Assembly: GCF_003852495.1 (NCBI RefSeq) | Contig: NZ_QAJI01000005.1 | Location: 645,616 to 685,001, forward strand | From: Taibaiella sp. KBW10 | Lineage (GTDB): Bacteria; Bacteroidota; Bacteroidia; Chitinophagales; Chitinophagaceae | Reading direction: 5' to 3' | Length of the DNA stretch: 39,386 nucleotides | In this document: positions 16,200-25,388 of the stretch, piece after piece | Layout of the letters: the number at the start of each line of letters is the position of its first letter | Numbering within the stretch: the stretch's first letter is position 1 | The notes under the pieces: generated by a model | Database searches by the model: none | Told to the model about the DNA's origin: nothing | What the model saw: only the letters and a program-made list of their open reading frames with translations | Program-made: the position numbers and the translations under genes

Positions 16200-16475
16200 A
16201 ACAATGCAAAATACACAAATCTTGTGCTAAACGGTAAAGCTAATAAATTATTCAGTTTTAATTAAATTTAAAATAGGTTAATCATCCATATAAGCAAATA
16301 ATTAAGTCTCTGAAAATGGAAAAATGAGATTATCTTCTTATCTTTTCGCGCATTTTTAAATGAGTCTATTTTTTTGATTACTAAGGCAATATTCCGCCTC
16401 GTTTTCAAGTTTATAAAACATGAGCGTAAGCTGTATGTAAAATACCCTTATCACAACGTCAAAACCATATCATCT

Positions 16476-18938
16476 ATGCACCTTCCAAAAATAATCGCGA
16501 CAATTACCTTACTCCTTTTTTGCTTTACAAATAGTATAGCCCAAAAAGATGGAACGATTCGGGGCACGTTTGTCGATAAGCAGGGCTTACCGGCCGACAA
16601 TATGGTGGTGACTTTATTAGGCCCGGATACCCTTACTGTGATTCAATCAGGATTTACCGACTCGCTGGGAATTGTTGAGTTTAAGGGCTTGGCTTATCCT
16701 AAAGGTTATTTTGTGTCGGTAGACGATATGGGCTATCAACCCTATCGCAGTGCGCTGTTGTCCCTTGATGAAACTGCCAATAAAGTGATTGCGCTACCCA
16801 ATATAATTTTGGAAAAAGGCAACAGCAAATCGCTGAAGGAAGTAACCGTTACCCAAAGGGTCCCTTTTGTCGTACAGAAAGTAGACCGGACGGTGGTGAA
16901 TCCCGATGCCCTGATTTCTAATGCAGGAAGCAGCGCCCTGGATGTTTTGGCCAAATCGCCGGGTGTAATGGTAGGTCAGAATGGAGATATCAAGTTTAAA
17001 GGGAAATCAGGAGTCACTATTTTTATCGATGATAAACCAACTTATTTAACCGGGACCGAACTGGAAAATTATCTTAAATCCCTACCCTCTAATGCGATTA
17101 AGCAAATAGAACTAATGACGAACCCTCCGGCTAAATATGAAGCCGCGGGCAATGCGGGCGTCATTAATATTGTTACCAAAAGAAATAAGCTAAGAGGTTT
17201 GAATGGTAACCTGAGCCTGAATTATGGGCAGGGCCGGTATGCCAGAACAAACGATAATGTGAACCTGAATTACAACACGGCTAAAATTGCCTTGTTTTCC
17301 AATATCAGTTTTAGTCAGGGTAATACGTATCATGATCTGACCATTAAGCGGCATTTCAAAAATGCCGATCTGAGTCCCAAATCAGGGTTTGAACAAAATA
17401 CCTACCTTAAATCATCATCGACCACGTATAATGTAAAGCTGGGTATGGATTATTACCTAACCGAAAAAACAACGATAGGGATCACAACCAAAGGTTTACT
17501 GAGTAAAGTGAAGCAACCCCGATACAATAAAGCCCTGGTGACCGATGCGGCCGGTGTGTTGACCCAAACGGTCATTGCCGATAATGTAGAGCTGGTCGAT
17601 TTTAAAAATGGAACCATTACCGCTAATTTCAGGCACAAGTTTGATAAACCGGATCAATCACTGACGGCAGATCTTGATTATGTAAATTATAACTCAACCA
17701 TCGATCAGCGTTATAAAAATGATATCTTCCTGCCAGACAACACAAACATTTATAAGGATAACCAAAACGGGCACTTACCGGCACAAATTCATATCTATGC
17801 CTTTAAGAGCGATTATACGATGCCCCTGCAAGGAAATGCTCGATTGGATCTTGGCGTAAAAACCAGCTATACCACCACAGACAATAACGCAATCTATACC
17901 ATTACCCAGGATAATATCACCAAAGAAAATAACAATTTAAGCAACCACTTTTTATACAACGAGTGGATAAATGCGGCTTATATTAATTATTCAAAATCGT
18001 TTAAAAAGCTCGATATACAAGCCGGGTTAAGGTTTGAAGATACACGCCTGCAAGGCAAGCAACTAGGTAACCCGGTAAAGCCATACGCTGAATTTAATAA
18101 TGACTACAACGGATTTTTTCCAACGGTTTACCTCAGCTACAAGCTGGATAGCCTGGGGACACAGAATTTTAATTTATCCTATGGCAAAAGAGTAGACCGT
18201 CCTTTTTATAAAGACCTGAATCCGTTTTCCAGTCCTTTAGATCAATATACCTTCTACGAAGGAAATCCATACCTGAAACCTACTTTTGCCCATAATTTTT
18301 CCTTATCCCATAACTATGGAGAATTACTGACTACTAATTTATCCTATAGCTATACCAAAGACCGGATCAATGAAACAATTGAGATCAAAAACGGTATTTA
18401 CTACAGCCGTCCGGGCAATATAGGTGCCAGCCACCAGTACACCCTTTCGGTACAAAGCAAATTTAACCTTGTCAAATGGCTGACTACAATCATCTATTCA
18501 GAGGTGAGCTATACACAGTTCAAGAGTAAGCTGTATACCCAAACCCTGAACTCCAAAGGAACCTATTGGTATATCAACGCCAATAACATTATCCAGCTTT
18601 CCAAACAATGGAGTGCAGAAGTAAGTGGGATGTACATGACCCCTTCAGTAGATGCACAGTTTACCATTGGCCAGTTTGGTTATATGTCTGTAGGCTTACA
18701 GAAAAGCGTCTTAAAAGATAAGGGCACTTTGAAGTTCAATTTGAGTGATGTCTTTTTTACCAACCAGATCAGGGGTCGGATTAATAATTTGGACCTGACC
18801 GATGCCAATTGGTATGGGCCGACCGATAGCCGCGTGGCCTCCCTTACTTTTAGCTATAGATTTGGAAATAATACCAATAAAAAAGCCAAATACAATGGCT
18901 CCGGCTCCGAAAGTGAGCAAGGCAGGGTTAAGATGTAA
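16476..18938 (+). CDS. TonB-dependent receptor-type outer membrane beta-barrel protein
   Basis: An 820-residue outer membrane protein. ATG 16476 is chosen because it gives a signal peptide (about 1-23, ending SIA-Q); the frame is open to a TTG at 16374 but that leader is basic and unlikely. After a carboxypeptidase regulatory-like beta-sandwich (about 26-115) comes a plug domain (about 123-235: ALDVLAKSPGVMV, GVTIFIDDKPTYL, NAGVINIVTKR) and a barrel of the OMP beta-brl 3 type (to the C-terminus). A TonB box is not obvious. Substrate cannot be told: no SusD partner, siderophore gene or FecR system adjoins it. It is followed after 21 nt by a small secreted protein that may be co-transcribed. 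The 16200-16475 stretch upstream holds no gene and no consensus promoter. Confidence 0.85.
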   Translation: MHLPKIIATITLLLFCFTNSIAQKDGTIRGTFVDKQGLPADNMVVTLLGPDTLTVIQSGFTDSLGIVEFKGLAYPKGYFVSVDDMGYQPYRSALLSLDETANKVIALPNIILEKGNSKSLKEVTVTQRVPFVVQKVDRTVVNPDALISNAGSSALDVLAKSPGVMVGQNGDIKFKGKSGVTIFIDDKPTYLTGTELENYLKSLPSNAIKQIELMTNPPAKYEAAGNAGVINIVTKRNKLRGLNGNLSLNYGQGRYARTNDNVNLNYNTAKIALFSNISFSQGNTYHDLTIKRHFKNADLSPKSGFEQNTYLKSSSTTYNVKLGMDYYLTEKTTIGITTKGLLSKVKQPRYNKALVTDAAGVLTQTVIADNVELVDFKNGTITANFRHKFDKPDQSLTADLDYVNYNSTIDQRYKNDIFLPDNTNIYKDNQNGHLPAQIHIYAFKSDYTMPLQGNARLDLGVKTSYTTTDNNAIYTITQDNITKENNNLSNHFLYNEWINAAYINYSKSFKKLDIQAGLRFEDTRLQGKQLGNPVKPYAEFNNDYNGFFPTVYLSYKLDSLGTQNFNLSYGKRVDRPFYKDLNPFSSPLDQYTFYEGNPYLKPTFAHNFSLSHNYGELLTTNLSYSYTKDRINETIEIKNGIYYSRPGNIGASHQYTLSVQSKFNLVKWLTTIIYSEVSYTQFKSKLYTQTLNSKGTYWYINANNIIQLSKQWSAEVSGMYMTPSVDAQFTIGQFGYMSVGLQKSVLKDKGTLKFNLSDVFFTNQIRGRINNLDLTDANWYGPTDSRVASLTFSYRFGNNTNKKAKYNGSGSESEQGRVKM

Positions 18939-18959
18939 AATTGTATCTTAGTGTAGATT

Positions 18960-19619
18960 TTGAAAAAGCTATTCCTATATATATTGCTCCTTTGTTCGGT
19001 CACCCATAATGCTTGGGCACAGGACACGGTGCAGATTTATGCCTTTGTCAACCAGCTTTATAATCCGGGTGCAACTTTTAGACTCAATATTTTCAAATCT
19101 GACTGGGGTAATTTTCTATTGCGAAAACCCTACCTCATTGATGAAACAATTTGTGCCAAAATTAAAAACGCTGATGTTTCAGATACCACATCCGAAGTCA
19201 GTTTCGCACATTGGACGGAGACTCCCAAAGAGGTCGTCGCGGAGCTGTACCAACATTGCCGGGCATTAGATCGTCTGTGGCAACATCGTTTTCTGTGGCA
19301 ACAGGCAAAAGTGCAAAAATACTTGCTGGTAGACCATGCAAAAGATAAAATACCCGCCACCGTGCTTGATAAATTGTCATTAAATGCACAGGAAAAAGCC
19401 ACAGTACGTAAGCATATCCTGGATTGGAATAAAACGGCAATAGCAGATCGCCTCATTAATTATTGCAGTATTCCGGTGTTTACCGATGATGGTAACTATG
19501 CCTTGATCGTGATAGGGCAGGATGTGCGTAGTGAAGGAGGCTGGGACAGCATCTTCATTTTCAAAAAAACAAAGGGACAATGGCTGCGGTTAGACATGCT
19601 CCGCCTGTCAGAGATTTAG
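18960..19619 (+). CDS. Secreted protein of unknown function (TTG start)
   Basis: A 219-residue protein starting at a TTG codon, 21 nt after the TonB-type receptor. No ATG lies near the start, and reading from TTG yields a clean signal peptide (KKLFLYILLLCSV..., cleavage after AWA, about residue 20), so TTG is well supported. The mature part is about 200 residues with a helical centre (about 85-160, Trp/His-rich) and a C-terminal beta-rich part ending in GWDSIFIFKKTKGQWLRLDM. No catalytic pattern or family is recognised. Likely periplasmic and possibly co-transcribed with the receptor. Confidence 0.7.
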   Translation: MKKLFLYILLLCSVTHNAWAQDTVQIYAFVNQLYNPGATFRLNIFKSDWGNFLLRKPYLIDETICAKIKNADVSDTTSEVSFAHWTETPKEVVAELYQHCRALDRLWQHRFLWQQAKVQKYLLVDHAKDKIPATVLDKLSLNAQEKATVRKHILDWNKTAIADRLINYCSIPVFTDDGNYALIVIGQDVRSEGGWDSIFIFKKTKGQWLRLDMLRLSEI

Positions 19620-19705
19620 GCTCGCAATACAAAAGAAAAAATTAAGCTGTCTAAACCTTACAACAGACAGATGATAAACAGTACCAGAATGTAATCAATG
19701 ATATT

Positions 19706-20071
19706 ATGAACATAGAAATACTGCAAATAGAAGATATCAGCATCGCTGAACTGGTGTCGGAAGACCGGGTGATTCATACGGTGGAGGATGGTATGGATCT
19801 GCTGGGGAATGTCTGTTTTCAGGGGATTGATAAGATGATGATACACGAAAAAAATATTAGTCCCGATTTCTTTGACTTGAAGACCGGAATGGCCGGCGAA
19901 TTACTACAAAAATTTTCCAATTACCGCGTGCGTTTGGCGATCATCGGAGATTTTAGATTCTATACAGCGCAAAGCCTGCAAGATTTTATGCTTGAGAGCA
20001 ACAAGCGGGGACACATCAATTTTGTGGCCTCAAGACCGGATGCCATAGAAACCTTGCTGCGCCATCATTAA
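19706..20071 (+). CDS. DUF4180 domain protein
   Basis: A 121-residue cytosolic protein matching the DUF4180 family along its whole length: ISIAELVSEDRVIHTVEDGMDLLGN near the start, then FQGIDKMMIHEKNISPDFFD, TGMAGELLQKFSNYRVRLAIIGDF and the C-terminal NFVASRPDA. The family has a STAS-like alpha/beta feel (a buried conserved Asp-Phe pair and a two-layer pattern) but no experimentally settled function that I know of. It stands alone, 86 nt after the secreted protein, and ends at a strong bidirectional terminator shared with parC. Confidence 0.85.
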   Translation: MNIEILQIEDISIAELVSEDRVIHTVEDGMDLLGNVCFQGIDKMMIHEKNISPDFFDLKTGMAGELLQKFSNYRVRLAIIGDFRFYTAQSLQDFMLESNKRGHINFVASRPDAIETLLRHH

Positions 20072-20087
20072 TATTTTCTTTAGTACA

Positions 20088-20141
20088 GTTATAAAAGAAG
20101 ACTCCTTCTGCCTAAGGCAAGAAGGAGTCTTCTTTTATAAC
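20088..20141. terminator. Bidirectional terminator hairpin
   Basis: A perfect 22-bp inverted repeat (20088-20109 with 20120-20141) whose loop contains a further GCC/GGC pairing. It lies between convergent DUF4180 and parC genes, and A/T tracts on both ends allow use from either side. Confidence 0.85.
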
Positions 20142-20173
20142 TCACGTTTCAATCTGTTCTTATATAACGAAGC

Positions 20174-22747
20174 TTAGAATAAAGTAGGTGCGCTATCTGT
20201 ATCATTATCTTCCTCCGTTTGCTCCGTTGCTTGTGCCGTTTCTTTCAATTCTGGAAAAGTCGCATCAATCTGCAACAGATCATTATCACAAAGTTTGGTA
20301 CCAATCGTTTTCCAGCCCGTAATCTCTACATGCTCTGCCGGTTTCCATTCCTGGGTTTCGGCATCTGCCTTCTTCTTCCCTACATAAATGGTCAGGGTGG
20401 GTTCAGGATGGGTGGTCACAAATTTCAGGTAATTTTTATTACCCTCTTTGATGAATAAGAATTTATTTTTCAGGGTTTGCGTCTCCACTCTAAAGCGCTT
20501 GATATTGAATTGCTTCTTATCATTGTCAAAATATACTGCAGTGATGGCCTCATTGGGTAGCCATTTCTCAATAGCCAGAATGTTTTCCGTTTCATAACGA
20601 TTGCTCAGTTCAAAATCGGTCAATTCATAATGCCCGTCTTTATAGAAGACAATAATACGATCTTCCGTATTGAAGCTGCCTAACAAAACACCATAACCAT
20701 CTGTATTTAAGCGGCCCACTTGGGCATCATACCATATTTTCGGTGCTGATAAAGTACTTCTGCCTTGCTCTTTGAATTTTACCTGGCGCACCGGGTATTT
20801 CGTAACCTGGTTGCCCTGAGAGCTTCTGCCCTTAATAGACAGCTCTTCAAAATAAAAATCAAAAGTCTTGATCCGCGCAGAGCTGCCCGGCGATAAGGTT
20901 ATACTCACAACTTCCGCTTCCCCATTCGCATTGGACGTAAAGTAAGTAATCTTACTGCCTTTATTACCCTTGGTGAGGTCATATTCCTTATCCCGGGTGA
21001 TGCCGGTTACGTTAAAGCGTTTCGCATATACAATGCCACTCGTGCCATCCATATACATCATGTTGTACGTGGTACGCTCATCGCTCTTCCGGAATACATC
21101 AAGGTGTATAATATCCTTGCCGACAAAGGTTTTGTCGGCAACTTTAGTGACCATCATGATCCCATCCTTACGGAAGACGATGATATCATCAATATCCGAA
21201 CAGTCACAAACAAATTCATCTTTCTTCAGAGAAGAACCGATAAACCCTTCCTTACGGTTTACATATAACTTCGTATTCGCGATGGCCACTTTAGTCGCCT
21301 GAATCGTATCAAATACTTTAATCTCTGTTTTGCGCTCTTTTCCCTTGCCGAATTTCTTTAGCAGGTTTTCATAATAAGCGATTGCATAATCATTAAGGAA
21401 TTCAATATTGTGTTGTACTGTCTTGATGTCTTCTTCAACTCCTTTAATATGTTCATCAGCCTTGAAGCCATCAAACTTGGAAATACGCTTAATCTTGATT
21501 TCCGTAAGCTTAATAATATCTTCCTGTGTGATGTCTCTGCGAAACAATTTTTTGTAAGGACTCAATCCTTTGTCAATTGCCGCTAAGACCCCTTCCCAGG
21601 TGGTTTCTTCCTCTATGTCGCGGTAGATTCTTTTTTCAATAAATATTTTTTCCAGAGAGGAGTAATGCCAGTCATTTTCTAATTCCTTAAGCTTTATCTC
21701 CAACTCCTTACGCAGCAAATCTTTAGTATCGGCTACAGAATGTTTCAGCAAATCAGAAACGCCGACAAAGTGCGGTTTATCTTTAATGATGATACAGGCA
21801 TTTGGAGAGAGGGAGATCTGACAATCAGTAAAGGCATACAAGGCATCAATCGTTTGGTCGATAGATACGCCTTGCGCCAGTTGTACGATCAGTTCTACTT
21901 CGGCAGCCGTATTGTCCGTTACACTCTTAATCTTGATCTTTCCTTTTTCATTCGCCTTCAGGATGCTTTCTATCAGTCCCGAAGTGGTGATGCTATAAGG
22001 CACATCTTTGATCGATAATGTTTTCTTATCCACCTCTTCAATATGCGCTCTTACCAAAACTTTACCTCCGCGGGCACCGTCATTGTAATTGCTTACATCT
22101 GCCATACCGAAAGTCAGGAAATCGGGATGCAGCGTAAAAGGTTTTCCTTTTAAATGTTTAATAGCAGCATCGATGATTTCCAGAAAATTATGCGGTAATA
22201 TTTTGGTCGAAAGGCCGACGGCAATACCATCAGCGCCCTGAGACAAGAGCATAGGGAATTTCATTGGCAAAGTAGACGGCTCGTTTTTACGGCCATCATA
22301 GCTCAATTGCCATTCCGTTGTTTTTGCATTAAAAGCGACTTCCAGCGCAAATTTAGATAAGCGCGCCTCAATATAACGGGCAGCAGCAGCACGGTCTCCG
22401 GTACGGATGTCGCCCCAGTTGCCCTGCGTTTCAATTAATAAATCCTTTTGGCCGATATTCGTGATCGCATCTCCGATACTGGCATCACCATGGGGGTGAT
22501 ACTGCATCGTTTGCCCGATAATATTGGCTACTTTATTGAATCGTCCGTCATCCATTTCCTTCATCGCATGCAGAATACGGCGTTGTACCGGCTTCAGACC
22601 GTCTTCAATAGCCGGCACCGCCCGCTCCAAGATTACATAGCTTGCATATTCCAGAAACCAACTCTCATACATCTTATCTACAGAAGCGGCACTCTCCTCA
22701 TGCGAGGCCTCCTGCGGTAAATCTTCCGGTAATTCCATTTCACTCAT
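20174..22747 (-). CDS. parC: DNA topoisomerase IV subunit A
   Basis: An 857-residue type IIA topoisomerase A subunit, which with ParE decatenates replicated chromosomes. The N-terminal breakage-reunion domain carries GLKPVQRRILHAM (50-62), HPHGDASIGDAI (84-95) and the catalytic tyrosine Y125 in AAARYIEARL. The C-terminal region (from about 500) is the beta-pinwheel DNA-wrapping domain, followed by an acidic tail (EEDNDTDS). The sequence matches the Bacteroidota ParC group rather than GyrA: no GyrA-box QRRGGKG is seen. At the quinolone-binding position equivalent to E. coli ParC Ser80 it has Ala89. parE is not adjacent. A TAATTTCGC element lies 26 nt upstream of the start codon. Confidence 0.93.
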   Translation of the reverse strand: MSEMELPEDLPQEASHEESAASVDKMYESWFLEYASYVILERAVPAIEDGLKPVQRRILHAMKEMDDGRFNKVANIIGQTMQYHPHGDASIGDAITNIGQKDLLIETQGNWGDIRTGDRAAAARYIEARLSKFALEVAFNAKTTEWQLSYDGRKNEPSTLPMKFPMLLSQGADGIAVGLSTKILPHNFLEIIDAAIKHLKGKPFTLHPDFLTFGMADVSNYNDGARGGKVLVRAHIEEVDKKTLSIKDVPYSITTSGLIESILKANEKGKIKIKSVTDNTAAEVELIVQLAQGVSIDQTIDALYAFTDCQISLSPNACIIIKDKPHFVGVSDLLKHSVADTKDLLRKELEIKLKELENDWHYSSLEKIFIEKRIYRDIEEETTWEGVLAAIDKGLSPYKKLFRRDITQEDIIKLTEIKIKRISKFDGFKADEHIKGVEEDIKTVQHNIEFLNDYAIAYYENLLKKFGKGKERKTEIKVFDTIQATKVAIANTKLYVNRKEGFIGSSLKKDEFVCDCSDIDDIIVFRKDGIMMVTKVADKTFVGKDIIHLDVFRKSDERTTYNMMYMDGTSGIVYAKRFNVTGITRDKEYDLTKGNKGSKITYFTSNANGEAEVVSITLSPGSSARIKTFDFYFEELSIKGRSSQGNQVTKYPVRQVKFKEQGRSTLSAPKIWYDAQVGRLNTDGYGVLLGSFNTEDRIIVFYKDGHYELTDFELSNRYETENILAIEKWLPNEAITAVYFDNDKKQFNIKRFRVETQTLKNKFLFIKEGNKNYLKFVTTHPEPTLTIYVGKKKADAETQEWKPAEHVEITGWKTIGTKLCDNDLLQIDATFPELKETAQATEQTEEDNDTDSAPTLF

Positions 22748-22772
22748 TAGGATCGATATAAAAATTTAGATT

Positions 22773-22781
22773 GCGAAATTA
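22773..22781 (-). promoter_or_regulatory. Recurrent TAATTTCGC element upstream of parC
   Basis: On the minus strand TAATTTCGC lies 26 nt upstream of the parC ATG, where a -7 element would sit. The same 9-mer occurs upstream of the DUF5606 gene. It resembles TAnnTTTG but does not match exactly. Confidence 0.4.
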
Positions 22782-22890
22782 ACTAAAATAGAGCAGATTT
22801 GTTTTGTGAGTTAAAGCCCATCTAAATTAATGTTTTGCACATCCTGAATCAATTAAAATCGTTAATTTGCTCTTTGAAAATAATTTGAAT

Positions 22891-24573
22891 ATGTCTTTGA
22901 GCAAGAAAATAATCTTAGGTCTTGGCTTGTGTGGACTGAGTTTCAGCACATTCGCGCAGTTTAACAATGGCGAAGCAGATAAATTTTTCGAGATTTCTAA
23001 AAACCTGGAGATCTATACCAATATCTTAAAAGAACTGAACACCTTCTATGTAGATCCGATTAATCCGGGAAAAATGACCAAAACCGGATTGGATGCGATG
23101 CTCAACGAATTGGATCCTTATACCAATTTCATTACTGAAGCCGAGGCAGAAGAATTTGAAATGCAGTTTAACGGAAAATACGGGGGCGTGGGTACTACCG
23201 TCAAAATAGATTCTACCGAAAATATTATTATAGATGCCATACGGGAGAAAAGCCCGATTGACAAAGCCGGCATAAAACCCGGAGATATTATCGTTTCGAT
23301 AGACGGGAATATGGTCAAAGGCAAAAAAGATGAAGAAGTAGGCCTCCTATTAAAAGGTGCTCCGGGAACGAAATTAAGCATTGTGGTTAAAAACCCGCTT
23401 ACCGGAAAGCAAAGCACCAAAGAAGTGACCAGAGAAGAAATTACGATTGCCTCTATTCCTTATTCCGGTTTTGTAGATCAGGATAAGCAGATCGGCTATG
23501 TGCTTTTATCACAATTCACGCCCAATTGCGGCCGCGAAGTGCGCAATGCCTTGGATTCGCTAAAGGCAAAAGCCAATGGAGGACTTAAAGGGATTGTCTT
23601 AGACCTTAGAGGTAATCCAGGAGGCTTGGTGACCGAAGCCGTAAACATTTGTAACCTGTTTGTCGATAAAGGCAAACTGATTGTAAGCACAAAAGCCAAA
23701 CATCAGGAGTGGAGCAAAGAATATCCCTCTTCCAATGAGCCCTGGGATGTAAATATACCGCTGACTATTTTGATTAATGGCAATTCTGCTTCTGCTTCCG
23801 AAATCGTATCCGGTGCTTTGCAGGATTTAGACCGAGCGGTGATTATCGGCAGCAAGAGCTTCGGTAAAGGATTGGTACAGGTGGTAAGGCCGGTTGGGTA
23901 CAACTCCCGCCTGAAAGTGACTACTGCAAAATATTATATCCCTTCCGGAAGGTGTATACAAGCTTTGGACTATACCCACAGGAATGAAGACGGAACAGTA
24001 GCCGCTGTGCCCGATTCCCTGAAAAAACCATTTAAAACCAGCATTGGCCGTACGGTATACGATGGCGGTGGCATCGAGCCGGATGTGAAAATAGAAAGCG
24101 AATATTATAGCCTACTCTCCTCCAAACTGCTGAAAGACGATTATGTCTTTAACTATGTGACTAACTATTATTATAATCATCCCACAATTGCACCGGCCAA
24201 GGAGTATCGCTTTTCTGATGCTGATTATACAGACTTCCAAAACTGGTTGATCAAAAATAAATTCAAATACGAGACCCGTAGCCAATATATCCTTAACGCC
24301 GTAAAAAAGAATGCGGACGAAGAGAAAAATTTTGATAAAATCAAAACAGAATACAACGCACTGCTTGCAAAGATTGAGTCAGAGAAAAAACAGGATTTTG
24401 TCAAAAATAAAGCGGAACTGCAGGAGATCTTATCCTCCGAAATCGTTTCCAGATACTATTATCAGAGGGGACAGATAGAAAATCAGTTGAACAATTATAA
24501 TGCAGCATTAAAGAAGGCTGTAGCGTTGTTAACGACTGATAAAGAAGCATATAAACAAGTATTAAAAAAATAA
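22891..24573 (+). CDS. S41 family C-terminal processing peptidase
   Basis: A 560-residue CtpA/Prc-type protease. ATG 22891 gives a signal peptide (about 1-23, ending TFA-Q); a TTG eight codons earlier is disfavoured. Residues 40-85 form the N-terminal helical part, 92-170 a PDZ domain (YGGVG, SPIDKAGIKPGDIIVSIDG) and 195-400 the protease core. The Ser/Lys dyad is S301 in NGNSASASE and K326 in SFGKGL, both present. A long charged C-terminal helical region (about 440-560) is typical of the Bacteroidota members. Such enzymes trim the C-termini of periplasmic proteins and lipoproteins. It is divergent from parC. Which Ctp paralogue this is cannot be decided, so no symbol is given. Confidence 0.93.
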   Translation: MSLSKKIILGLGLCGLSFSTFAQFNNGEADKFFEISKNLEIYTNILKELNTFYVDPINPGKMTKTGLDAMLNELDPYTNFITEAEAEEFEMQFNGKYGGVGTTVKIDSTENIIIDAIREKSPIDKAGIKPGDIIVSIDGNMVKGKKDEEVGLLLKGAPGTKLSIVVKNPLTGKQSTKEVTREEITIASIPYSGFVDQDKQIGYVLLSQFTPNCGREVRNALDSLKAKANGGLKGIVLDLRGNPGGLVTEAVNICNLFVDKGKLIVSTKAKHQEWSKEYPSSNEPWDVNIPLTILINGNSASASEIVSGALQDLDRAVIIGSKSFGKGLVQVVRPVGYNSRLKVTTAKYYIPSGRCIQALDYTHRNEDGTVAAVPDSLKKPFKTSIGRTVYDGGGIEPDVKIESEYYSLLSSKLLKDDYVFNYVTNYYYNHPTIAPAKEYRFSDADYTDFQNWLIKNKFKYETRSQYILNAVKKNADEEKNFDKIKTEYNALLAKIESEKKQDFVKNKAELQEILSSEIVSRYYYQRGQIENQLNNYNAALKKAVALLTTDKEAYKQVLKK

Positions 24574-24620
24574 AAAAGATGTAAATAAGGGGAAAGGAAT
24601 GATATTTAAAAAAAATGACC

Positions 24621-24629
24621 TAATTTCGC
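24621..24629 (+). promoter_or_regulatory. Recurrent TAATTTCGC element upstream of the DUF5606 gene
   Basis: TAATTTCGC lies 31 nt upstream of the ATG at 24661 and is identical to the element upstream of parC. Probably a variant -7 box; no -33 element is obvious. Confidence 0.4.
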
Positions 24630-24660
24630 CACCTCAAATATTTATATTAAACATTTAAAA

Positions 24661-25314
24661 ATGGAATATAGACAAATTGTAGCAGTAACCGGTTTGACAG
24701 GGCTTTATCAATTAGTAAGTACGAAGAACGACGGCGCTTTAGTGCGTAGCTTAACGGATAAGAGTATCAAGTTTGTATCATCTAGAGTACATCAGATAAC
24801 ACCCTTAGAAAGTATCGAAATCTATACCTACAGCGAAAATGTGCGTCTTCATAACGTATTAGAAAGTATGAAGGAAAATGATGCTTCTATTGCCGCTTTG
24901 ATTGCGAATAAGAAAGCATCCAGTAGTGATTTTAGAGCCTATTTTGCGACCGTTCTGCCGGAATTCGATCAGGAACGCGTATATGTAAGCGATATCAAAA
25001 AAGTAATGAAATGGTATGAGTTGTTAAAAGCTAACGACTTGTTGAACTTCGAAGTGTATACACAAGAAGTAGTGGATATGGGTGATGTGGTATTGGAAGA
25101 TCAGGAAGCTGAAGTAGTTGAAGAAGCGCCTAAGAAAGCTGCTAAAAAAGCAGTGAAAGAAGAAAGTGAAGAAAAACCTGCTAAGAAAGCTGCTAAGAAA
25201 GCGGTGAAAGAAGAAGGGGAAGAAAAGCCTGCTAAGAAAGCTGCTAAAAAAGCAGTGAAAGAAGAAGGTGAAGAAAAACCTGCTAAGAAAACAGCAAAGA
25301 AAAAAGAAGACTAA
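24661..25314 (+). CDS. DUF5606 protein with Lys/Ala-rich repeat tail
   Basis: A 217-residue protein. Residues 1-140 match the DUF5606 domain (YRQIVAVTGLTGLYQLV, then a helical SSDFRAYFATVLPEFDQERV stretch), a Bacteroidota family without known function. The N-terminal part looks like a small beta-barrel. Residues 150-217 are a low-complexity tail made of three 17-residue repeats of the form KKAAKKAVKEEGEEKPA plus a partial copy ending KKKED. The tail resembles histone H1-like and AlgP-like basic tails and could bind nucleic acid, though the alternating acidic EEGEE blocks make the net charge modest. No signal peptide. It stands alone, with its own promoter-like element and a terminator. The repeat count may vary between strains. 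Confidence 0.83.
   Translation: MEYRQIVAVTGLTGLYQLVSTKNDGALVRSLTDKSIKFVSSRVHQITPLESIEIYTYSENVRLHNVLESMKENDASIAALIANKKASSSDFRAYFATVLPEFDQERVYVSDIKKVMKWYELLKANDLLNFEVYTQEVVDMGDVVLEDQEAEVVEEAPKKAAKKAVKEESEEKPAKKAAKKAVKEEGEEKPAKKAAKKAVKEEGEEKPAKKTAKKKED
25132..25314 (+). repeat. 51-bp tandem repeat, three copies and a partial fourth
   Basis: In-frame units at 25132-25182, 25183-25233 and 25234-25284, with a degenerate remainder to 25314. They encode the 17-residue KKAAKKAVKEE.EEKPA repeat of the DUF5606 protein. Differences between copies are few and mainly synonymous, plus one Ser/Gly change. Confidence 0.9.
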
Positions 25315-25329
25315 TCTAATAGTATTTAA

Positions 25330-25384
25330 TTCCTTATAAAAGACCGGCGCCTCGTATTACGAAGCGCCGGTCTTTTATAAGGAA
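25330..25384. terminator. Bidirectional terminator hairpin
   Basis: A 27-bp inverted repeat with one mismatch (25330-25356 with 25358-25384) and a GC-rich core GACCGGCGC. It sits between the convergent DUF5606 gene and the membrane protein gene at 25389. Confidence 0.85.
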
Positions 25385-25388
25385 AAAC

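Noticed and set aside
16374-16475. TTG start upstream for the TonB-type receptor
   Set aside because: The added residues are basic and bury the signal peptide; ATG 16476 gives a normal exported N-terminus.
25132-25314. Tandem repeat as a possible CRISPR or minisatellite element
   Set aside because: Units are contiguous without spacers, in frame and inside a coding sequence, so they are protein repeats.
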